Part shown: positions 25,162 to 34,778 of the stretch, piece by piece
Layout of the letters: every line of letters starts with the position of its first letter
Position numbering within the stretch: position 1 is the stretch's first letter
Origin: Streptomyces phaeofaciens
GTDB lineage: Bacteria > Actinomycetota > Actinomycetes > Streptomycetales > Streptomycetaceae
Length of the DNA stretch: 64,000 nucleotides
Direction: 5' to 3'
Assembly (NCBI RefSeq): GCF_014648915.1
Contig: NZ_BMSA01000008.1
Span: 186,001-250,000 of the forward strand
Program-made: the position numbers and the translations under genes
Notes under the pieces: model-generated
Database searches by the model: none
Told to the model about the DNA's origin: nothing
The model's input: only the letters and a program-made list of their open reading frames with translations

Positions 25162-25887
25162 TCACTCGGAACGGCCCACCACGAACCACTTCGACGGCAG
25201 CTCGATGCGGGTGCCGTCGGAGGTGAACTCGGTGGTGACGAGCGGCATTTCGCCGGAGGCCAGGACGGTGAGACCGGCCGCGGCCAGATGGACGGGCATC
25301 GCGTCGTCGGCGACCTCGCCGGGGGCGATGCCGTGCCGGAAGATCGGCGCGAGCTTCGGCGGCGGTCCGTCGGGGCTCTGGGCGAGACCGCCGAGGACGG
25401 GGCCCGCGGCCTCGGCCGGTTCGACCAGGAACGCCCGGCCGCGCTCCCCCACCAGCGCGGCGATCCCGTCCACCAGGGGCTGCCGGTCGGCGGACTCGCA
25501 CTGGTGCAGGACGCCCCTCATGTAGACGTTGGCGTCGCCGAGTTCGGCGTGCAGCGTCTCGGCGGCGCCCTTCTCGACGGCGTCCAGCAGCCGGTACGCC
25601 GCCTGCCCGGCGGGGTCGGCGCGCCGGGCGTGGTCGAGGGCGGCGGCGGACAGGTCGGCGCCGACGACATGCCGGAAACGGTCGGCGAGGAACCGTGTCT
25701 GGGTCCCGTTGCCGCAGCCGAGGTCCACCATCGGCAGTCCCGAGTCCAGGAGCCGGGGTTCGAAGAGGGCGAGGTGGCGGGCCGCGGTCACCTTCGGGTC
25801 CGCGTCCCAGAACACCGCGCCCGGTTCCTCGGAGGCCTCGCGCCAGAAGCCCTCCCAGGCCTCCCGGTACCGCATGGTCACGCTCAT
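25162..25887 (-). CDS. class I SAM-dependent methyltransferase
   Basis: A 241-residue methyltransferase: MRYREAWEGFWREASEEPGA opening, SAM motif I MVDLGCGNGTQTRFLAD near residue 52, acidic loop VVGADLSAAALDHARRAD, and C-terminal strands TEFTSDGTRIELPSKWFVVGR. Start at 25887 is taken because GGGGAG lies six bases upstream; a further ATG six bases earlier lacks spacing. Substrate unknown. It ends 31 bp before the doxX promoter and may feed read-through into doxX. Confidence 0.85.
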   Translation of the reverse strand: MSVTMRYREAWEGFWREASEEPGAVFWDADPKVTAARHLALFEPRLLDSGLPMVDLGCGNGTQTRFLADRFRHVVGADLSAAALDHARRADPAGQAAYRLLDAVEKGAAETLHAELGDANVYMRGVLHQCESADRQPLVDGIAALVGERGRAFLVEPAEAAGPVLGGLAQSPDGPPPKLAPIFRHGIAPGEVADDAMPVHLAAAGLTVLASGEMPLVTTEFTSDGTRIELPSKWFVVGRSE

Positions 25888-26019
25888 GCACAACTCCCCA
25901 GGGTGCGACGCCGATCCGCCGTGAGTGACGGGCGAGTACGGTCTATCGCTCCCGGGGTTCCGCTACAAGCAGGATGCGCGGTTCCTTCACTCCTCGTTCG
26001 ACAAGCGTGCGCCGTGGTG

Positions 26020-26039
26020 CGCCCGCGGGGTCGCGGGCG
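26020..26039 (-). terminator. terminator of the SpoIIE phosphatase gene
   Basis: Perfect 8-bp stem CGCCCGCG / CGCGGGCG with loop GGGT, 14 bp beyond the phosphatase stop. Confidence 0.6.
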
Positions 26040-26053
26040 GCAGGTGGAAGGGG

Positions 26054-28591
26054 TCAGCGCCTGGGCAGGGTCAGTTCGAACCACACCGACTTGCCCGCGC
26101 CGGTACGGCTGGTCCCCCATTCCCGGGCCAGTGTGCTCACCACCCGCAGCCCTCGCCCGGCCTCGTCACCGGGTCCGGCACTGAGCAGGGTCGGCAACTC
26201 GTGATCGTCGTCGTCCACCTCGCACAGCAGCGTCTCACCGCGCACCAGCCGCAGGGCGACGGGCCGCCGGTGGGAGTGCCGTACGGCGTTCGTGACCAGC
26301 TCGCCGACCATCAGCTCGGCGGTGTACGCCAGTTTCGCCAGCCCCCAGTCGTGGAGCTGCTCCCGGACCGCGGCGCGGGCCCGGGACACCTCCGCCGGGT
26401 CGAGCGGGAAGCGCCATTCGGCGACGTCGTCGGGGGCGATGCCGTTGAGCCGGGCCATCAGCAGGGCCACGTCGTCCTTGCGGCCGCCGCGCGTGTTGAG
26501 GGCGCGGATGATGGTGTCGCAGGCGGCGTCCATGGAGGCGGCCGGGTGGGCGGCGGACTCGCAGAGGGTCGCGAGGCCCACGCCGATGTCCTCGCCGCGC
26601 ACCTCCACCAGCCCGTCGGTGCACATCACCAGCCGGTCGCCGGGCTCCACCCGCACCCGGACCGACTCGAAGGGCACCCCGCCGACGCCGATCGGGGCGC
26701 CGGTGGGCAGCTGGAGCAGTTCGCTGCGGCCGTCCACGGCCCGGACCAGCACCGGCGGGATGTGGCCGGCGTTGGCGAGGTGGAGTTCACTCTCGATCGG
26801 GTCGTAGACGGCGTACAGGCAGGTGGCGAGGTAGGTGTCGCCGAGCCGCTGCGCCAGGTCGTCGAGGTTGCGCAGGAGTTGGGCGGGCGGCAGGTCCAGG
26901 GCGGCCATGGTCTGCACGGCCGTGCGCAACTGGCCCATCATCGCGGCCGAGTGCAGGCCGTGTCCCATGACGTCGCCGACGACGAGGGCGGTCCGGGCGC
27001 CGGGGAGTTTCACGGAGTCGAACCAGTCGCCGCCGACCCGCCCCAGCAACGTGCCCGGCAGGTAGCGGGTGGCGATGTCGCAGCCCGCCATGCGCGGCGG
27101 GATGTGCGGCAGCATGCTGTCCTGGAGGGTCTCGGCGACGCTCTCCTGGTAGGTGTACATGCGCGCGTTGTCGAGCACGAGGCCCGCGCGGGCGGCGAGT
27201 TCGGCACCGGTGACCCGGTCCATGTCGTTGAACTCGGCGCGCTCCGGGTGGCGCAGCAGGATCATGAAGCCGAGGACGACGTTCCGGGCCTTCAGCGGGA
27301 CGACGAGCATGGAGCGGCCGGTGATCAGGGGCCGGATGTCGCGCTTGTCGAACTGCGAGGCGATGGCGTGGCCCAGCTGCTCGCTGATCCGCGGCACGAG
27401 CACGGGCTCGCCGGTGGTCATGCACTGGAAGAACGGGGTGTGCGCCGGGAAGGGCATCGCCTCGCCGACCGGTACGACGTCGTCCCAGCGGCCGGGTTCG
27501 TCGGTGTGTTCGAGGGCCACCCGGTGCCACATGGTCCGGGTGTCCGGCACCCCGTCGGGAAAACCCTCGCCGGCGACGACCTGCTCGCGCAGGTAGGTGC
27601 CGGCGACGTCGGTGAAGCGGGGGACGACGGCTCTGCTGACCTCGACGATGGTGTGGGAGAGGTCGAGGGAGGTGCCGATCTTCCCGCTGACCTCGTTGAG
27701 GAACTCCAGCCGCTCGCGGACGGCCGTGTATTCGAGGTCCTCGGCCTCCTCGGCGACGTCGCGCGGCAGGGGCCGGCCCTCGGCGACGGCGCGGGCGGCC
27801 CGCGCACGGCGGGCTCTGCGTTCCACGCGCCGGGCGACACCCCAGTCGGGGGTCACCGGCACCCGTTCGTTCTTGCTGAACTCCAGTACCGGATAGCCGA
27901 GTTCGAGGATCTGCGCGACGATGCGGACGCCCTCACCGACGCTCATGCTGGGCAGGATCTCGGGGAGCCGGCGGGCCAGTTCCTCGGCGCCGGGGAAGTC
28001 GGTGTGCAGGGCGAAGCCGGGCGCGAGGCGCTCGAAGGCGGCTCTGTCCGCGCCGTCGGTGCCGTCACCGCTGTCACCGCTGTCATGGGGCTGCGTCCGG
28101 TGCAGTCCGGCCGCGTCGGCGGCGAGCACCAGGAGGCGCTCCCGGCCGGGGCCGACCAGGGGGTACGCCCACCACAGCACGTCGACGCGGTCGCTCCCCG
28201 GGCCTTCGGCCGGGGCCACCCCCGTCCCGCTTCGCTCGGGCACGGTCAGCCGGGCCCGTCCGGCGGCCGGGTAGCTGAGTCCGCGGTCGAGGGAGGACTC
28301 CAGACCGGGCCCCAGTCCGTCGTAGGCTCCGTACTCGCCGTACGGCGGGTCGTCCTCGGGCTCGGGCAGGGCGCCGGAGACGGGCAGCAGGTCGACGGCG
28401 ACCTGGCCTATCGCCTCGTCCTTGGGGACACCGAAGAGCCGGCGTGCGCCGGTGCTCCAGTGGGAGACGAGGCCCTCGCGGTCGACCACGACGACGGCCA
28501 GCGGGACGCGGCCGGCGTCCACGGCGTCGTCCGCCGTGCCACCACCCGCTCCGCGGCGGGGAGATGCGTCCCTCTCGGTGCCACGGTCCAT
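26054..28591 (-). CDS. PAS-GAF-SpoIIE phosphatase-HATPase regulator
   Basis: An 845-residue signalling protein. Residues 28-160: PAS sensor (VVVVDREGLVSHWSTGARRLFG). About 285-455: GAF domain. About 470-690: PP2C-like SpoIIE phosphatase with RVGGDWFDSV, VVGDVMGHGLHSA and CTDGLVEVRG metal Asp residues. About 710-843: RsbW-like histidine-kinase ATPase with MVGELVTNAVRHS (N box) and GRGLRVVSTLAREWG (G box). Such fusions both phosphorylate and dephosphorylate anti-anti-sigma factors to control stress sigma factors. Signal for PAS/GAF unknown. Stand-alone gene with terminator at 26020-26039. Confidence 0.93.
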   Translation of the reverse strand: MDRGTERDASPRRGAGGGTADDAVDAGRVPLAVVVVDREGLVSHWSTGARRLFGVPKDEAIGQVAVDLLPVSGALPEPEDDPPYGEYGAYDGLGPGLESSLDRGLSYPAAGRARLTVPERSGTGVAPAEGPGSDRVDVLWWAYPLVGPGRERLLVLAADAAGLHRTQPHDSGDSGDGTDGADRAAFERLAPGFALHTDFPGAEELARRLPEILPSMSVGEGVRIVAQILELGYPVLEFSKNERVPVTPDWGVARRVERRARRARAARAVAEGRPLPRDVAEEAEDLEYTAVRERLEFLNEVSGKIGTSLDLSHTIVEVSRAVVPRFTDVAGTYLREQVVAGEGFPDGVPDTRTMWHRVALEHTDEPGRWDDVVPVGEAMPFPAHTPFFQCMTTGEPVLVPRISEQLGHAIASQFDKRDIRPLITGRSMLVVPLKARNVVLGFMILLRHPERAEFNDMDRVTGAELAARAGLVLDNARMYTYQESVAETLQDSMLPHIPPRMAGCDIATRYLPGTLLGRVGGDWFDSVKLPGARTALVVGDVMGHGLHSAAMMGQLRTAVQTMAALDLPPAQLLRNLDDLAQRLGDTYLATCLYAVYDPIESELHLANAGHIPPVLVRAVDGRSELLQLPTGAPIGVGGVPFESVRVRVEPGDRLVMCTDGLVEVRGEDIGVGLATLCESAAHPAASMDAACDTIIRALNTRGGRKDDVALLMARLNGIAPDDVAEWRFPLDPAEVSRARAAVREQLHDWGLAKLAYTAELMVGELVTNAVRHSHRRPVALRLVRGETLLCEVDDDDHELPTLLSAGPGDEAGRGLRVVSTLAREWGTSRTGAGKSVWFELTLPRR

Positions 28592-28740
28592 GGCCCAGGC
28601 CCTCTCTCCCCAGAGCTACGCAAGATCTGTCCCGCAGCCCCCACCGTACGGCGGGCACCCGCCGCGATGTGCGGCAATTCTGGAATTGGTTTCACCGGGG
28701 CGCGCCGGGGTACGCCGCCCCTCCTGCGGCTGACGGAGAG

Positions 28741-31173
28741 TCAGTCCTCGTGGCCGAGTTGCAGGTCGCGCTCGGTGCGGCCGCCCCCGGCGACCTGGAG
28801 GACGGTGGCGACCGGCGGATAGCCGGCGGCGATGACGGTGTACTCGCCGGAGGACAGGTCGACGAAACGGAAGGTGCCGTCGGGGCCCGTGGTGAGCGTG
28901 TCGACGACGTTGCCCGCCGCGTCGAGGAGGGTCACGCGCGCGTCCTCCACCGGCCGTCCTCCACCGGCCCGGACGGTGCCGCGCAGCACGGCGCCGCCCG
29001 CCAGCTCGACGTCCTGCCGGGTCTCCCGGGCGGCCTGGACGGTGACCGGCAGCGCCGCCGGGCGGTAGGCGGGCGCGCTGCCGGCGAGGGTGTACTCGCC
29101 GGCCACCAGGTCGGTGATGACGTAGCCGCCCTCGCGTCCGCTGCGGGTGGCGGCGACGACCTCGCCGCGCACGTTGGTGAGGGTGACGACGGCGTCGCGC
29201 ACCGGGGTGCCGTCGGCGGTGACGACGGTTCCGGCGAGGCGTCCGGCGCCGCCGAGGACGACGTCCAGCTCGACGGGCCGCTCGCCGACGGTGACGGCGA
29301 CGGCCTGCGGCTGATGGCCGCCGGCGGCGGCGATCAGGACGTACGCCCCGAGGCCCGGCGTGGACAGCGCGTACCGTCCGTCCTCGCCGCTGGCGCCGCG
29401 CCCGACCTGCTGCCCGGCGACGTCGATGAGCGTGAGCGCGGCGTGCGGCACGACGGTTCCGTCCGAGTGCTGCACCGTGCCGCAGACGGGGACACCGGCG
29501 GTGTAGGGCGAGCGCGGCGACAGGGGCGTGTCCGCGCCCTGGAGGTGGGAGCGGGCCTGCGGGACGGGGGCGGGCCCGGGCCCGGGTTCCGTTGCGGCGG
29601 TGGGGTGGGACACCAGCGGTTTCTCCTTGAGGAAGCAGGCGACGAGCAGGCCGACCACCAGCACCGGCACGAGAAGGAGGAAGATCCTCGGCATGGCGTC
29701 GGCGTAGGCGCCGACGTAGGCGTCGCGCAGGGCCGGGGGCAGGGCGTGGACGAGCTGCGGGGTGAGGGACTCGGGGTCGGGCAGGCCGGCGGGCGTGCGG
29801 GCGGGCAGCCGGTCGTGCAGGGCGTCGGTGAGGCGGCCGGCGAAGAGGGTGCCGAAGACGGCGGCGCCGACGCTGCCGCCGATCTGCCGGAAGTAGGTGT
29901 GGGCGCTGGTGGCGGTGCCGAGGTCGGCGGGGCGCACGGAGTTCTGCACGGCGAGGACGAGGACGGGCATCGCGAGGCCGATGCCGGCGCCGAGGACGGC
30001 CATCCAGAGGCTGTAGTGGAGCCGGGGCGTGCCGGCGTCCAGGCGGGACAGCAGCCACATGCCGAGCGCGGAGAGCGCGCCGCCGAGCACCGGGTAGATC
30101 CGGTAGCGGCCGGTGTGGCTGACGAGTTGCCCGGAGACGACGGAGGCGCCGACGATCCCGCCCATCATGGGCAGCATCAGCAGCCCGGACTCGGTGGCGG
30201 AGGCGCCGTCGACCATCTGGAGGAAGGTGGGCAGGTAGACGGCCGCGCCGAACAGCGCCACGCCGGTCACCAGGCCCACGAGTGCGGTGACGTTGAAGAC
30301 GGGGTCCCTGAACAGCCGTAGCGGGATGAGGGGTTCGGCGGCGCGGCGCTCAGCGAGGACGAAGAGCAGGCCGGCGACGGCCGCCCCGGCGCCGAGGCCG
30401 AGGACGACGCGCGAGTCCCAGGCGTACTCGGTGCCGCCCCAACTGGTCAGCAGGACGAGGCAGGTGGAGGCGGCGGCCAGCAGCAGGGCGCCGAGGACGT
30501 CGAACCGGGGCTTCACGGCCGGTGCGGGAAGGTCGAGGACGAGGGCCACGACGGCCAGGGTGATCAGGCCGAAGGGGACGTTGACGTAGAAGCACCAGCG
30601 CCAGGAGAGGTGGTCGGTGAAGTAGCCGCCGAGCAGGGGTCCGGCGACCGAGGCGAGGCCGAAGGCGGCGCCGATGAGCCCCATGAACCGGCCGCGCCGC
30701 CGGGGCGGCACGATGTCGGCGATGATCGCCTGGACGCCGATCATGAGGCCGCCCGCCCCGATGCCCTGGACCGCGCGGAAGGCGATCAGCTGGTCCATGG
30801 TCCGCGCCCGCCCGGCGAGGGCGGAGCCGATGACGAAGACGACGATGGCGAACTGGAAGACGCCCTTGCGGCCGAGGAGGTCGCCGAGTTTGCCGTAGAC
30901 GGGCAGTCCGACGGTGGCGGTGAGCAGGTAGGCGGTGACCGCCCAGGACATCCGATCCAGGCCTTGCAGTTCGCCGACGATCTTCGGCAGCGCGGTGGCG
31001 ACGATCATCTGCTCCAGCGCCGCGAGGAGCAGCGCGAGCATCAGGGCGAAGAAGACCAGCCGTACGCGGCGGGGGCTCGGCGCGGGCGTCGTGGCGGCCG
31101 GTGCCGGGGGCCGCGGGCCCTGTGGACGCGCCGCCGTGACCGGCTCGCCCTGCACCAGAGTGGTCCCGCCCAT
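28741..31173 (-). CDS. MFS (DHA2, 14-TM) transporter fused to three CnaB/carboxypeptidase-regulatory-like domains
   Basis: An 810-residue drug:H+ antiporter-2 type permease with a rare tail. Residues 35-525 form 14 membrane helices with MFS motifs (LEQMIVATALPKIVGEL, KLGDLLGRKGVFQF, VQGIGAGGLMIGVQAI). After a Pro-rich linker, residues 560-808 are three beta-sandwich repeats of about 80 residues, each with G(T/V)V...DG(T/R)PV..A.VTL.......TRSG..G.Y....L..GEYTL. With 14 helices both ends should be cytoplasmic, unusual for such domains. Start at 31173 chosen by GGGGAG six bases ahead. Substrate unknown, probably a toxic compound. Confidence 0.9.
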   Translation of the reverse strand: MGGTTLVQGEPVTAARPQGPRPPAPAATTPAPSPRRVRLVFFALMLALLLAALEQMIVATALPKIVGELQGLDRMSWAVTAYLLTATVGLPVYGKLGDLLGRKGVFQFAIVVFVIGSALAGRARTMDQLIAFRAVQGIGAGGLMIGVQAIIADIVPPRRRGRFMGLIGAAFGLASVAGPLLGGYFTDHLSWRWCFYVNVPFGLITLAVVALVLDLPAPAVKPRFDVLGALLLAAASTCLVLLTSWGGTEYAWDSRVVLGLGAGAAVAGLLFVLAERRAAEPLIPLRLFRDPVFNVTALVGLVTGVALFGAAVYLPTFLQMVDGASATESGLLMLPMMGGIVGASVVSGQLVSHTGRYRIYPVLGGALSALGMWLLSRLDAGTPRLHYSLWMAVLGAGIGLAMPVLVLAVQNSVRPADLGTATSAHTYFRQIGGSVGAAVFGTLFAGRLTDALHDRLPARTPAGLPDPESLTPQLVHALPPALRDAYVGAYADAMPRIFLLLVPVLVVGLLVACFLKEKPLVSHPTAATEPGPGPAPVPQARSHLQGADTPLSPRSPYTAGVPVCGTVQHSDGTVVPHAALTLIDVAGQQVGRGASGEDGRYALSTPGLGAYVLIAAAGGHQPQAVAVTVGERPVELDVVLGGAGRLAGTVVTADGTPVRDAVVTLTNVRGEVVAATRSGREGGYVITDLVAGEYTLAGSAPAYRPAALPVTVQAARETRQDVELAGGAVLRGTVRAGGGRPVEDARVTLLDAAGNVVDTLTTGPDGTFRFVDLSSGEYTVIAAGYPPVATVLQVAGGGRTERDLQLGHED

Positions 31174-31307
31174 GTGCCGCTCCCCTCGTCGCACCTGCCC
31201 CACAATTCCCGCGTAAAGCGACAACTACGAGCAAGCGCGACGAGTTACGGCGCCATCCCGGTCACAAGGGAGAACCACTCGAACCGGTGAAGAAGCTCAA
31301 CCGGTCT

Positions 31308-31334
31308 CAACACCCGGCGGTCCGCCGGATGTTG
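31308..31334 (-). terminator. terminator of the SRPBCC gene
   Basis: Stem CAACAcCCGGC / GCCGGaTGTTG with one mismatch and loop GGTCC, 36 bp after the SRPBCC stop on the minus strand. Confidence 0.55.
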
Positions 31335-31369
31335 GGCCGGGCGCCGGCACCGGGGTGCGGCAAGTACCC

Positions 31370-31813
31370 CTACTTCTCGACCTCGGTGGCGAGGTTGGCG
31401 AGGATCGCGTCGTAGATGCGGCCGAGGCCCTTGGGCGCGAAGGTCCGCTCGAAGAAGCCGCCGATGCCGCCGGCGCCGGTCCAGGTGGTGGTGATCACGA
31501 CACGGGAGCTGCCCTCGCCGGCCGGGGTGACGCGCCAGACGGTGACCATCGAGGAGTTGCGGTCCTTCTCGACCAGCTCGCCGTCGGTCGGCTCGGTGAC
31601 CTCCAGGAGGCAGTCGCGGACGCGCTTGCTGGTGGCCTGGAGCTTCCAGTGGACGAGGGTGCCCTCGCCGTCGCCGCCCTCGCGCACCTCGTACTCGCTG
31701 AACTGTTCGGGCAGCAGCTTCGCGCGGGTGCCGCTGTAGTCGGCGAGCGTGTCGAACACCTTGTCCGGGTCCGCCGCGACGACGCGCTCGGTGGTGGCCT
31801 CGACCTGCGCCAT
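31370..31813 (-). CDS. SRPBCC family (polyketide cyclase/START-like) protein
   Basis: A 147-residue helix-grip protein: AQVEATTERVVAADPDKVFDTLADYSGTRAKLLP at the N-terminus, central strands TLVHWKLQATSKRVRDCLLEV and SRVVITTTWTGAGG, and the long C-terminal helix FFERTFAPKGLGRIYDAILANLATEVE that closes the hydrophobic pocket. The family binds lipids or other hydrophobic ligands; ligand unknown. Single gene, divergent from the radical SAM gene. Confidence 0.87.
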   Translation of the reverse strand: MAQVEATTERVVAADPDKVFDTLADYSGTRAKLLPEQFSEYEVREGGDGEGTLVHWKLQATSKRVRDCLLEVTEPTDGELVEKDRNSSMVTVWRVTPAGEGSSRVVITTTWTGAGGIGGFFERTFAPKGLGRIYDAILANLATEVEK

Positions 31814-31969
31814 GGGGTTCCTCCAGGTCCGTGTTGCTCAGTGTTCTTCGGGTTCGGGGCAAGCCAACCACCCCGGTCCCCGGCCGCCCAAATCGGGGCC
31901 CGAAAGCGGTCGCCGGGCGATCGAAAAGGGCCTTCGCAAGGTCCTCGCGCCGCCTTCGCACGATCATGG

Positions 31970-31981
31970 GAACACATGTTC
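31970..31981. promoter_or_regulatory. LexA-type SOS box upstream of the radical SAM gene
   Basis: GAACACATGTTC matches the Gram-positive/actinobacterial LexA box CGAACRNRYGTTYG in 12 of 14 positions when one flanking base is included each side (only the outermost C and G differ). It is 33 bp ahead of the radical SAM ATG, a position fit for repression. Confidence 0.68.
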
Positions 31982-32014
31982 TATTGTGGGGCGCAGTGCT
32001 ACCGAGGAGGCGTC

Positions 32015-33058
32015 ATGCGCTGGGAGAACCTCACCGTGGAACCCCGCCACGACCGGGCGGCCGACGCCGCGCTGTTCGGCGCGGACGCGGTCACGACCAG
32101 GACGTTCGACACGCCCGAGTTCGCCGGCATCACGTTCCACGAGATCCGGGCCCGCTCGGTCCTCAACCGGGTGCCGGGCGCCTCCCGGATGCCGTTCGAG
32201 TGGACGGTGAACCCCTACCGGGGCTGCACACACGCGTGCGTGTACTGCTTCGCCCGCAGGACGCACAGCTATCTCGACCTGGACACCGGGATCGACTTCG
32301 ACACCCAGATCGTCGTCAAGGTGAACGCGCCGGAGGTGCTGCGCCGCCAGCTGGCCTCGCCCCGCTGGCACGGCGAACACGTGGCGATGGGCACGAACGT
32401 CGACTGCTACCAGCGCGCGGAGGGCCGCTACCGGCTGATGCCGGGCATCCTGGCCGCGCTGCGCGACCACGCGAACCCGTTCTCGATCCTGACGAAGGGC
32501 ACCCTGATCCTGCGCGACCTCGACCTGCTGAAGCAGGCCGCCGAGGTGACCGACATCGGCGTCTCCGTCTCGGTCGGCTTCACCGACACCGCCCTGTGGC
32601 GCACGGTGGAGCCGGGCACACCGGCACCGGAGCGGCGTCTGGACGTCGTACGGGTCCTCACCGCGCACGGCATCGGCGTCGGCGTGCTGATGGCGCCGGT
32701 GATCCCCTTCCTCTCCGACGAGCCGGCCCAACTCCGCGCCACCGTGCAGGCCGTCGCGGCCGCCGGGGCCACCTCCGTGACCCCCCTGGCGCTGCATCTG
32801 CGGCCCGGGGCCCGCGAGTGGTTCATGGCCTGGCTCGGGCGGCACCACCCGCACCTGGTGCGCCGCTACGAGCGGCTGTACGCGGACGGCTCCTACGCGC
32901 CGAAGTGGTACCAGCGCCGGATCACCCGTCAGGTCCACGAGCTGGCCGAGGAGTACGGGATCGGCCCCGCGCGCACGGGGATGCCCCGCCGGATCCGGCC
33001 GCCGGAGCAGGAGGAGGAGCCCGCCGCGCCCGGGCCCACCCAACTCACGCTGATCTGA
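32015..33058 (+). CDS. Rv2578c-family radical SAM protein
   Basis: A 347-residue radical SAM enzyme. The cluster motif is CTHACVYC (Cx3Cx2C) near residue 70, following the family-specific EWTVNPYRGC and followed by FARRTHSYLDLDTG. Other landmarks: MGTNVDCYQRAEGRYRLMPGIL, FSILTKGTLILRDLDLL (beta-4/5), VSVSVGFTD. The length and motifs match the Rv2578c/SplB-like family, thought to act in nucleic-acid repair or modification; in mycobacteria members can carry an intein, absent here. Start at 32015 has GAGGAGG. A LexA-type box at 31970-31981 suggests DNA-damage induction. Confidence 0.92.
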   Translation: MRWENLTVEPRHDRAADAALFGADAVTTRTFDTPEFAGITFHEIRARSVLNRVPGASRMPFEWTVNPYRGCTHACVYCFARRTHSYLDLDTGIDFDTQIVVKVNAPEVLRRQLASPRWHGEHVAMGTNVDCYQRAEGRYRLMPGILAALRDHANPFSILTKGTLILRDLDLLKQAAEVTDIGVSVSVGFTDTALWRTVEPGTPAPERRLDVVRVLTAHGIGVGVLMAPVIPFLSDEPAQLRATVQAVAAAGATSVTPLALHLRPGAREWFMAWLGRHHPHLVRRYERLYADGSYAPKWYQRRITRQVHELAEEYGIGPARTGMPRRIRPPEQEEEPAAPGPTQLTLI

Positions 33059-33193
33059 GCGCGTTCGAGCGCATCCGCCGCCCCAATCGGGTCAACTATC
33101 GACAGATCGTGTTCTTTCGGACGATCTTTCCGGGACGATGCCGCGAGGGCCGTGATCCACGCGGTCCGGCCACCTCCGTCCTGGGAGGACTCC

Positions 33194-34768
33194 ATGAACC
33201 ATCGCGCAGCCGTGCTGTGCGCCGCCGTCGTCGTGGCAGCGGCCTGCGCCGCCGGGCCCGCCGGCGCGAGCCCGTCACCCGCCGCGCGGGCCGCCCCGGC
33301 GGCCGAGCCGGCCTGGAAGGCGTGCGCCACCGCCGACCGGCCGACGCTCCAGTGCGCGTCCCTGAAGGTGCCGCTGGACCACGCGGACCCCGGCGGCGAG
33401 CAGATCACGCTGGCGCTGTCCCGGGTCCCGCACACCGCGAAGACCTCTCAGGGGCCCCTGCTGGTCAACCCCGGCGGCCCCGGCGGCAGAGGGCTCTCGC
33501 TCGCCGGATTCGTCGCGTCGGCGCTGCCCGAGGCGGTCGCGTCCCAGTACGACATCATCGGCTTCGACCCACGCGGAGTGGGTGCCAGCACGCCCGCGCT
33601 GGACTGCCGACCGGGCCACTTCGCGACCGTACGCCCGGACTCCGTACCGAGCGACGAGGAGATCGAGCAGGCCAATCTCGCCCGCGCCCGCTCCTTCGCC
33701 GAGGCCTGCGCCGAGAAGCACGCGCGCGTGCTGCCGTACATCGACACGACGAGCACCGTGCGCGACATGGACGCGATCCGCGCGGCGCTCGGCGCGCCGA
33801 AGATCAGCTACTTCGGCTACTCGTACGGCACCTACCTCGGCGCGGTCTACGCGAAGCTCTACCCGGAGCGGGTACGGCGGATGGTCCTCGACTCGATCGT
33901 CGACCCCACGGGTGTCTGGTACGAGGACAACCTGACGCAGGACCTCGCCTTCGACGAGCGCCACCGGGCCCTGATGGCGTGGATCGCGAAGAACGACAAG
34001 GCGTACGGGCTCGGCACGGACCCGGCGCGGATCGAGGCCCGCTGGTACGAGATGCGGGCGGCGCTGGCGAAGGAGCCCGCCGACGGCCGGGTGGGCGCCT
34101 CGGAGCTGGAGGACACCTTCCTGCCGGGCGGCTACTACAACGGCTACTGGCCCTACCTCGCCGAGGCGTTCGCCGCCTGGGCGAAGAGCGGGGAGACCGC
34201 CCCGCTGGTCAAGGCCTACGAGAACTTCGGCGCCGTGGACGCCTCGGGGGACAACGGCTACAGCGTCTACACGTCGGTGCAGTGCCGTGACGCCCAGTGG
34301 CCGCGCGACTGGGACGAGTGGCGTACCGACAACTGGTCGGCCTACGCGAAGGCGCCGTTCATGACCTGGAACAACGCCTGGTACAACGCGCCGTGCGCGT
34401 TCTGGCCGACGGAGCGGCTGGGCCCGGTGGACATCACCAACGGCGAGCTGCCGCCGGTGCTGCTGTTCCAGGCGACGAACGACGCGGCCACCCCGTACGA
34501 GGGCGGCGCCGTCGTGCACTCGCTGCTGCGCGACTCCAGCCTCGTGGTGGAGCGGGGCGGCGGGAACCACGGCATCACGCTCAGCGGGAACTCCTGCCTG
34601 GACACCTATCTGGCGGAGTACCTCGGCGACGGCACGGTGCCGCGCGGCACCGGCTCGGTCGACGCGGAGTGCGCGGCGCTGCCCGACCCGAAGCCGCTGG
34701 ACGCGAAGGTCGGGTCGCGCACGGCCCACGGCACGACCCTCCACGGGATGCTGGGCTTCCGCGGCTGA
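33194..34768 (+). CDS. secreted alpha/beta hydrolase, tripeptidyl aminopeptidase (TAP/SlpD-E) type
   Basis: A 524-residue exported serine peptidase-like hydrolase. Signal peptide: MNHRAAVLCAAVVVAAACAA, cleavage near AGAS-PSPA; a Cys at 18 does not sit in a good lipobox. The hydrolase core shows the oxyanion strand LLVNPGGPGGRG, IIGFDPRGVGAS, the nucleophile elbow FGYSYGTYLG (Ser near 212), Asp in LLFQATNDAATP and His in GGGNHGITL, with a TAP-like C-terminal cap. It would cleave tripeptides from protein N-termini outside the cell, as Streptomyces Tap/Slp enzymes do. GGGAGG before the ATG. Confidence 0.9.
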   Translation: MNHRAAVLCAAVVVAAACAAGPAGASPSPAARAAPAAEPAWKACATADRPTLQCASLKVPLDHADPGGEQITLALSRVPHTAKTSQGPLLVNPGGPGGRGLSLAGFVASALPEAVASQYDIIGFDPRGVGASTPALDCRPGHFATVRPDSVPSDEEIEQANLARARSFAEACAEKHARVLPYIDTTSTVRDMDAIRAALGAPKISYFGYSYGTYLGAVYAKLYPERVRRMVLDSIVDPTGVWYEDNLTQDLAFDERHRALMAWIAKNDKAYGLGTDPARIEARWYEMRAALAKEPADGRVGASELEDTFLPGGYYNGYWPYLAEAFAAWAKSGETAPLVKAYENFGAVDASGDNGYSVYTSVQCRDAQWPRDWDEWRTDNWSAYAKAPFMTWNNAWYNAPCAFWPTERLGPVDITNGELPPVLLFQATNDAATPYEGGAVVHSLLRDSSLVVERGGGNHGITLSGNSCLDTYLAEYLGDGTVPRGTGSVDAECAALPDPKPLDAKVGSRTAHGTTLHGMLGFRG

Positions 34769-34778
34769 GCGGTGGCCG

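Noticed and set aside
33194..33260. Lipoprotein signal in the secreted hydrolase
   Set aside because: The Cys near residue 18 lacks a proper lipobox and a normal signal-peptidase-I site follows.
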